Assembly: GCA_017646485.1 (NCBI GenBank)
Contig: JAGCML010000008.1
Span: 1-16,710 of the forward strand
Direction: 5' to 3'
From: Kiritimatiellia bacterium
Lineage (GTDB): Bacteria; Verrucomicrobiota; Kiritimatiellia; RFP12; DVOR01
DNA length: 16,710 bases
Made by a program: the position numbers and the translations under genes. The notes under the pieces were generated by a model. It was not told the origin of the DNA. It worked only from the letters and a program-made list of their open reading frames with translations, and did not search any database. Of this stretch, positions 1 through 9,100 are shown one piece after another. Numbering within the stretch: the first letter of the stretch is position 1; every line of letters starts with the position of its first letter.

Positions 1-51
1 TCTCACAACTCACTCCTCTTCACTCCTCTCCACATCTTTCCTTAACCGTAA

Positions 52-88
52 AAAACAAAAGAGGCCCATGATGGACCTCTTTTGTTTT
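52..88 (-). terminator. Rho-independent terminator of the pseudopilin/giant-protein operon
   Basis: Read on the minus strand, an inverted repeat of 16 pairs (AAAACAAAAGAGG paired with CCTCTTTTGTTTT, plus a T-G and two C-G inner pairs) closes a five-base loop and runs into a T-rich tail. It starts 22 bases after the stop codon of the giant gene. Because the stem is itself A-rich on one side and T-rich on the other, it could also stop transcription arriving from the plus strand side. Confidence 0.93.
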
Positions 89-109
89 CTTTGTTAAGCC
101 GTGAATCGT

Positions 110-3100
110 TTAGGGCGTAATCAGTGCTTGGACTTCTGCATCCGAGAGCAAGATCGCCTTGAAGAACTTACATGGCGTTGAGAGGACGATTTCTGCATTT
201 GCTTCCAAGTCCTTCGTTTCCAAAATCTTGATGAAGGACCAGTCGGCATCGCTCAAATCTTCTTTACCCAAGAGCACCACATTGCCGTCACCCTGAAGCG
301 AGGTAATGCGAACGCCATTATTCGTCAAAGCTACACGCAACAACGGATCGGCTTCGGTCGCTTCAAGGCTTTCGAAGTAAGTACCGATTTCCGTGATGTT
401 CAACGCAGGATTTGCGGAAGCATCATCCGGGCTGGTCACGCCGAGCCAGTACTTTTCTTCGAGTTCTACGCCCGTCGGAGCGAGGCTGACCTCACCAGGT
501 GCCACCTGCTGGAGCCATTCGGCAAAGCCCTCATCCAACTCTGTCGGCAGATTGAGAGCCTGTGCTTCGGCTGTGTAAGTGAGCACAACATTGTAATCCA
601 CATCACCCGCAACAGCCGCAGAATCAATGAGGAGACCAGCAGTCGTGGCGGCGGCCTGCGTGGCAGCATTCATCGCATAGGTCGTGAGCAACGTGTACCC
701 ATTCACAGGCGTGAAGGCTTGACCATTGCGTGTAATCGTCGGTTGAGCATACCATGCAGTATCCCAATTCAACAAATTCAATGCATAGCTGGAGCCCGTC
801 AAAGCCCACAAGGTCACATCGCGACCACTCACCTTTTGACCCTCGTTCGTCAATTCCATCTGCGCATTACCACCACCGGTAAGATGCGCAGAAAGGGTGG
901 CGAAGGTTGCGGTGGTCGTTGCATCCTGGATGGAATAGGGTTGGTCATAACGAATATGAGCGAGTCCCACTTCATAGGTGTTGGGGAGCGAGAACGTGCC
1001 ATAGACACGATTGTCCGAAGCAACCACAAACCATCCCAAGAAGGAGTCTGACGTCTTCATATTCGTGTAACGCAAGAACTGCGCCGGCACCTTAGCATTC
1101 ACGCCTGGCAATGCACTATTGATCAGCGCACGAACTTCACCTGCAGCAGCCTTGTTGGCATTTTCACTCTGCAATGCAATTTCCATGCGTTGCTTGAGGA
1201 AGTCACTTCCCGTAGAGGAGCTGCCATACGGCGACTGATTATAGAAGATGACCGCATCTTCAATCACGCCATTATTGCGCACGAGCGCAAGGGAGTAAAT
1301 CACACCCTGTGCATAGAGACCGCTAGAATCCTTCACGAGCTTCTCTTGCAGGTCTGCATTGAAGAGGTCGTGGTCATATTCCTGAGCCTCATTTGCGCAA
1401 CTGAAGTTCAACCACTGGAAGTTTGCAGGGTCAGCCGTGTAGAGCTGAGTTGCAGCATCCTTCTTCTGATAAGGTGCGCCCAAATAGAAGGGGTCGCTCA
1501 TCGACAAGGTGCTTTCAAGATCAACGGTCGGATTTTCATCCTTACCAACAGTTGCCGCGTAGTAGTCCAGTTCGTAACTTGCGTTTTCGTAATTCACAGG
1601 CTTACCCGTGCTAACGGCCAAGCTCTTCATGATACGACGACGCGGCACCCAACTCTTAAGCGGCACTTCCTTGTGGGTCTTCCATTCAATCGGATTGGCG
1701 GGATTTGCATTAGGCAACGGCATCGGTGCATAACGCGTAATCACCTTCCAACCATCCAAAGAGTACTTCGGGGTGAAGGTCGCAGGTGCATCTGCGAGCA
1801 AGTTCGAGGAAATCGTCTCTTCCAACGGAGAGGCAACCATTGCCAATTCAAAAGCAGAAGCATTGTGTTCCACTGCGAACGGACGGAATTCGTTAATCCA
1901 CACGCCACCCTGCGGTATCTGGTAGACCCAAGCAAAGGGCGAGACACCACCGCCAGCATCCGTAGCGGAAGTAGCACGGTTCACATTGGTCTGTGCATCC
2001 GGGATGTACCACGGGCAATACGCATCCAACGCATCCGAAGAGAAGTTGGAAACCGACTGACAATCGTAGACATAACCCGTGACAGCGTCTGCAATCACCA
2101 CGGCAAAGCGGAAGATTGCACCGTCCTGCCAGAGCGTCGGGTCATCCATCTCCACCGTCGTGGTGTAAGGCAACATCGGATTTTCATCTGTATCCAAAGT
2201 TCCCTCTTCACTCAAGCCCGTCGTGGCACGGTTGGCGATTGCAGTTGCCAATTCATCCGCAGTCATCGTACGGAAGGAGAGCAAATCTTCTGCAGCGCGG
2301 TTTGCTGCATCAGGATCAGTCGAAAGAGCACCCGCCTTGTCGCAGTAACCCTGATAAATCATCGGGATAATACCAGCCTTGGAATAAAGTGCGGTGGAAG
2401 CGGTGCTTGCCGCAGTCGCACGCAAATTCTGGCGAAGGGTGCTCAAGCGAATGGTCGAACCATCCAAGACGGAAGGCGTACCAATCCATGCATTCACACC
2501 CCATCCCTTGATGAAGTCATTACGTGCCATACCACTCGTGGCGGGCAAGCCTGCATCAAAGAGATTCGAGGGAATACGAGACTTCGGAATCGCCGTCCAG
2601 ACCAAGAAGGGACGCAACGAGGTGTTTTCTGCAGAGAGTTTCTCCACAGGATCACCCAAGCGACCACCGCTCAAGCCGAGGGCAGGATTGATGACCGTCG
2701 TCATACCAATGGTGTCGCCCACAATCGGCTGATAGAGCCAACCGTGGAGATTGGCGTAATTGCCATCCACATTACCATCTTCATCGGACCAAATCGGCTT
2801 CTTCACAGCGATGCCGCCCTTGTCCTCATCCGGGATCAAGGTGCCAGCATCTTCCTTCAATGCATAGAGCGTCTGCGTGACCAACCATGCTCCAGCCTTG
2901 GTTTCACCCTGGCCAAAGGCAACTTCAATCGTGTTCTGCGCAGAAGAAGGTTCATCCACGAAGACGAGCGAAATGACGTAAGTATCCAAATTACCAAAGA
3001 GGATATCCTTGCCATCATCATCCACGCCCTCCTTGAAGTTGACATCAAAGAGAAGCTTACCCGTCGGCACGCCGGCTTGTTCTTCCAACATCACACGGCC

Positions 3101-6100
3101 ACCCAACGTGAGCCATTCGGTCTGCTTCACCATAGGATCAACAGCCGCCAAGTCCTTCAAGCGCTGAACTTCCAACTGAAGATATTCAGGAGAAAGGGTG
3201 CCATTATTGCCCACCAACATCACCTTGCCGATCAATTCGGCAGGCACGGTCATGGATTCAAAGCGATAGGTTGCACGCGGGTGATACGACAGAGCCAAGC
3301 CATCGACCAAACCATTGTAGATCCAATCGCGGCCGCTCAAGGTCTTTGTGACAGGGTCTGTTTCACCAGGCATACGTTCTTCAGTGAAGTAACCCGGCAC
3401 CAACTGATAACCACCCGGTGTGCCAGAATAGACATTGTTCTTGAGCACCGAGGTAATCGTGACCTGGTTCCAACCCGGCTTCGTGTCGGGACGGATCCCT
3501 TCATTGTCCTTCGCCTTCGAAGAGGTTGCGAAGGTCCAGTCCGTACGGTCGGCGACATTCGAGGAGAGACGTAATGCACCATCGCGGAGCACCGTCTTAC
3601 CAATGAGCTGCACCGAACCAGCCGCCTGCGTAGCATCTGCCACACCGGGCACCACGTAAGAGGTTGCAGGCGAGCCCAACCAAGACTGGAGCGCAGGCAC
3701 ACCGACCTGTTCACCACCATCAGTCGTCACGCCAGTCCAGACACCGCCTTCGGCAGCACCGCACGGACGATGTAAGACATAGGCCATCTGCGCTTCAACG
3801 TCTTCATTAATTGCAAGCGTATAGTAATTGTAGGAGGTCGAACCCGATGCAGACTTCGTGCCATCAGCGACCGACCACGTTGCAGTTTCCTGGCCATTCA
3901 CATCATAACGGCGAACCGACCAACCCTCCGGAGTGACCTGCTTGACTTCTGGTGTGCCATCATTCAAGATGCCCGCACGCAACACAGGAAGCGTCACTTC
4001 CGCAAAAGGCTTATCCGTGGCATCCGTGCCCGCCGTCAAGTTGAGTTCGCTCAACCAAGCGGATTGCGGCGGAGTGCTGTAGAGATAGAAGTAAGGAATC
4101 GTTTCGTCAGCGGCCTTACCCGTGTTGATATCCTGCAAAGGTGCATAATGTGTAGGATAAGTCCACACACCATTCTTTTCACCCGGCATGGCCTGGCGCA
4201 TCAAGAAGGAAACCTTTTCATTGCCGCGATCGGTTGCTAAGGTGACCGTGTAGACACCCCAGACGCAATATGGAATGGCGGGTTCCTTCTTCGAAGCTGT
4301 CGCAGTAGTACCATCATATCCAGCTGCTGTCGCATAGGCATTGCCCAACGTAGCAATCACAGAAGCATCTGTAATAATGCCTTCCGTGCCACGGCCCAGT
4401 TCTGCATAACGTGCGCCAGCTTCAGGCATGAAGACCTCATTCAAGAGGGTCTTTGCTTCTGCGTATTCCATGCCTTCGAGCGTCACAACATGCGTACCCG
4501 CGGCATCATTCACTTCAAATGCATAACCGGTCCAGTCGGACTTCAGACCATTCCATGCGGCATTCGCATTAGCCGTTGGCGAGGGATAGGTAATAATCAA
4601 ACCATTCAAGATGGCCGAACCATTCAAAATCGCATCGTTATAGCGAACTTCGAAGCCGAAGTTATTGCCCAACCATGGTTGCGTGCGTGCAGAACCCTCC
4701 AAAGGATATTCTGCCGAACCATTACCACAATAGGTCGAAACAGAGGTAATCACATTACGTGCCACACCACCTGTTGGATCCAAGGCAAAGGTTGCATTCG
4801 CCTCAATCGAGTAGCGCTGTTCTGGATCATCGGTCGCAGTTGTCTTCGTCGTGATGGTAATCTGCGTAACATTAGCATCTGGCGTAATGACAATCCACCC
4901 CTCTGCCGTCACAGCAGTCACATCAATCGTACCGCCAGTAACAGAGACCACCTGTCCCAATTCTGTCGGGTCAGTAATCAAAACGGCATCGTCAGACGCA
5001 TCCTTCACACGCACCGCTGCAGCGGTTACCGTGTGGAAGGGGAATGCGGTGTAGGTCAAGGTTGTCTTCGCAACATCCTGAGAGAGGCCCCAAGTCTGAG
5101 GTGTGACACGACCCGCAGCATTCGTACGCAAGTAGTCGCCCTTCTCGTTGAAGGAGTCGAGGCTATGACTACCAAAGCGGCCTTCGATTTCAGAGGTGAC
5201 TGCGCTGGCCGAGAAGCCAGAGTAAAGCACCAAGTACTGATCAGGGTTAATCTGACGCGGGGTCACCTGCACTACGGGTTCGAGATCATCGTCTCCACCC
5301 ACAGGTTCGGTGATGCGTGTCTGGAGCGTAGGATTAATGTTTGCCCAGTTGCCCGTAATGATGTCCGTTAAGTCCATGGGACCATTCTGCACATCTTCGC
5401 GAATCGCATTCTTGCGCGTCACGAAGACACCACCCATGTCCACTGCGGCAATGGAGTTGGACACATCATCATTAGCCCAGTCATTCACATAAGCGGAGAT
5501 GTCATCACCCGTTAAGGCAAAGCGATCATCCTTGTGGCTATCTGCCGGGAAGGTGTCGGCCTTCACCAAACGACGTGCATGCGTCTTCGCATCAAAGCGC
5601 TTGCTGAAGGTGTCATCAGCGTTAACAATTTCATCCCAAGAGGTGTTATTAAAGGTCTGGTACCACTCGCTACCAAAGCCTTCGGAACTATACGCAGCCA
5701 AATAGGTGTCATACAAGCTCTGCAAGTTGGCCTGGCTACGTGTGGAGTCTGCACCAGCCTCATCATTCGTGCTGAAGCACACAATGTGTTCTGCACCACC
5801 CGTCGGACGATGGAGACGCACGCTACCAGCCGAAGTACCAGAAGAAAGCGCACGGAACCAGTCCATTTCGTTACCTGCGCAACCCGCATTCTGGCTCGTC
5901 ACGAGCGGAGCCTTCTTCTCCCCTGCGTCATCATAGTAATACGCTTCCGTGTCTCTGGAGAAGACCGTGTAGAAGGCGCGCTGTGCATTTGTACCAAGCT
6001 TGCGCTGGAAGGGCACCACACCATGAGAAGCTGCAGGCAAAAGCGTACCTGTCGGTTCAATCGAAGCGTCATTGACAATGTCATTCACTTCATTGTCTTC

Positions 6101-9100
6101 AGTGATTTCCACTCGCCAACCGCCCATGCTGGTATTCGCAGGTGCGCAAATTTCCACGAAGTGCTTGGTTGTCACCTCAGATTCATCAGCGAAGTTAAAT
6201 TCGTTAATGAAGGCTTCACCGGGAAGGTAAGAGTAGACCCAGTAGTAGGGTGAGAAGAAGCTGGCTGGCTTGGGTTCTTCAGGCGTAGATGCCGAAGCGG
6301 CCGCACGAATTTCCTTATTGAGGTTGCGCGGGAAGTACCAAGGGAACTCAGTGTAGGAGTCAGCCTCGATCTGTGTGATAAACCACTGATCGCTCTCTTC
6401 ACTCTGATAAACTGCCCAGGCATTGTAACGCACCAAGCTATTTTCAGGCAACTTCAATTCAGGGAATGCCTTATACAACTCACCATAATAGTAGAGTTCA
6501 TTCGTCACACCCTTGCTCAATTCAATGGTATTCTGCAAACCGAGCTGTTCCAACGCCTCACGTGTCAAGGGACCCGTGGCTCCATTCTGCGACAAGATGG
6601 CTTCAAGTGCGGCATCCTTGTCAAACCATGCAGAGAGCGGCCAATCTTCAAGGATGCTCTGACTCCATCCGTAAATCGGATGATCCGTATCTGCAGAAAT
6701 AACCGCACCCAAAACATCCGTATATTCGTAGTCTGTGGTGTACTTCTGCAACTTCGAGCCTGCCGCATTCGCAACAGAAGAATGCGGGTCAACCGTCATA
6801 AAGACGCGAATTGAGTCCGTCTTCAACAACTGTGCACGGTCCAAATAGACACACGTACGGAGCACAGAGGCATTCTGGACGGGCTGCGACAAGGGCGAAC
6901 GCGCATCGAATTCTGTAGGAATATCGGTGCCCGGTTCATTGGAGAAGGCAACCGATGCCACACGAATCGAGGGCAAAACAGGATTGGAAATGGAGAGCTG
7001 ATCCAATAAGACGCGACCATACGTCGGAACCTTACTGAAGGCATCACTGGTCTTGCCATCACCTTCCACCAAGGCAGTCAAGGTCAAACGACGCACGCTT
7101 GCGCAATTAAAGTCGTTGCCCGTGCTCTGGTTGCTGGGAGTCCAGTCTGGATTAGGTTCGGTGAGATAGTGCTTGTACTTCGAGAGGTCAATCTCATAGG
7201 TGGTGTAGACGGTATTCGTCACTTCCACATAGGTGATAGGCTGCAAATCAAGCATTGCATCCGACACATCCTTCGTGGCACTAAGATAGAGACGCACAGG
7301 GGTTGCCTGCGGCTCGGCCAAACGTGCCGCGAAGGTCACGCGACCAACACCTTCCTCCAAAATCGGCGACACGATTTCCGTAGTGCCATAGGTACCTTCG
7401 GTCTCTTCGTCACGGACAGTATCATTCAACTGCATGCCACGCGTGAGCGAGCTCTTTTCTGCGAAGGAAACTTCCGGAGGCGTGGTGCCGTCAGTGGCTT
7501 GGCGATCCTTCCAATAGAGATTGGCGACGGGAAGTTCAGCTACGCGCACGTTGGTTGCAGACCACGAGGCGGTGGAGCCTTCACGATTGTCCGTCACACG
7601 CACATCATCTAAGTAAACGTAAGGATCGTCCGTGTCACGCATATCCTTGGAGATGACCATCACCAAACGGAGCGTACCTTCTGTATCAATGAGTTCCTTA
7701 CCATTCAATTTCGGCGTAATGGAAACCATCGACCATTCACCTGCGGTATTGCGCAATTCAATTGGGTCGGTCACATTCACCCACTGCGCCTCACGCGGGA
7801 TGTCATCACCCAAATAGTTCACAGTCGAGCGACCATCATAGAACTGCAACATCACACGTACGGAGGGCAACTCACCCTGTTCGCCATATTCATCGAACTG
7901 TGGGATACGATAACGGAAGCTGACAGGACCATAGCCAGCATCGGAATACGGCATGTAAAGCGCCATCGCATTACCGGTGTGCTTAATACCATCAATTTCA
8001 ACTTCTAGTCCATTGTTGTAATTCTGACGCGAACGCTGCATCAAGAGGCACTGCTTGCCTGTGTACATCGAGGGCGACGTGGTCAACTGCGAATCCTGCT
8101 CCGGACGCACCCACACACCGACACCAGCAAAGCCAGTGTTCGTAGAGAAGCCTTCGTCTGTAAAGAGCGGCACCTTCTCGCTACCATTGCGGTTATTATC
8201 ATTACCGCACCAAGAGGTCGCCGACAAATCATCAATAAAGACATTACAATTTTTATTGTAAGGTTCAATGACGAGTTCCGCATTTGCCATGCCCATCGTC
8301 AATTCAACCAAGTGATCCATGTCGGTCGTATAGAAGTCGCGCACCTTTTCTCGATCGGTACCAGGCACACTTGCGGTCACCTTGATGCGGCCAACTTCAC
8401 TACCCTGCGGCGTAACACGCGTTATCGCCATGCGAGCCGAACTGCTGGTGTCTGCACTACAATTCCAAATGCCACGACCACCCGCCATCGTCGGAACCGT
8501 GATTTCTGCATCGTCTGGCGAAATCGCGAGACTACCACTGTAGAGAGACGAGGCCTGCTGCAGGCGATTAATGTAACGGAAAATAGGGCGACATTCCGCA
8601 GAACCCAATGCAAAATTGAACTGCGAGGAGGTCACATTTGCAATCTGAGGCGTTACAGAATAGGCCTGTTCATTCAAGGTTTCCGCAGTGATATTGGCAT
8701 TAGAACCCACAGCAATGCGTCCGTCTGCACGAACCCAAAGACCATAGGTGTTACCCGACAAGGAGTTGCTACCTAATGCGATGTATTTCGCATTGGTGTT
8801 CTGCGAATTGGCCAAATTCAAGCGGGTTGGTTCATCACCGTTCCACTTGTAAAGTTCCATAATTACACGATCGATTGGCTTATCGCGCTGTTCAGCAGGG
8901 AATTCCTGAATTTGAGAAACGCGCAATTCATACATCACTGGCGAGTTTTGGCTCGTCCGATCAATCAAGTAATAGGAGACCGAATAACCCGAAGGAGCGC
9001 ATGTCTGAGCAGGCGTGGGCAAGGTCACGCTTGCAGAGAGACCTGCACCCTTGATGGCCAGCATATTCTCGCCCTTACTCACGATTTCTGCAATCGTATC

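Noticed and set aside
10..29. Tandem 10-base repeat TCACTCCTCT at the left edge
   Set aside because: Only two copies of a pyrimidine-rich word beyond the operon terminator; too short to interpret and cut by the window edge.
1190..3574. Open frame of 794 codons on the plus strand, antisense to the giant gene
   Set aside because: Its composition is rich in Arg, His, Cys and Ile with no domain-like pattern, and it lies wholly opposite a convincing coding sequence. It is explained by codon bias of the giant gene leaving few stops in the antisense frame.
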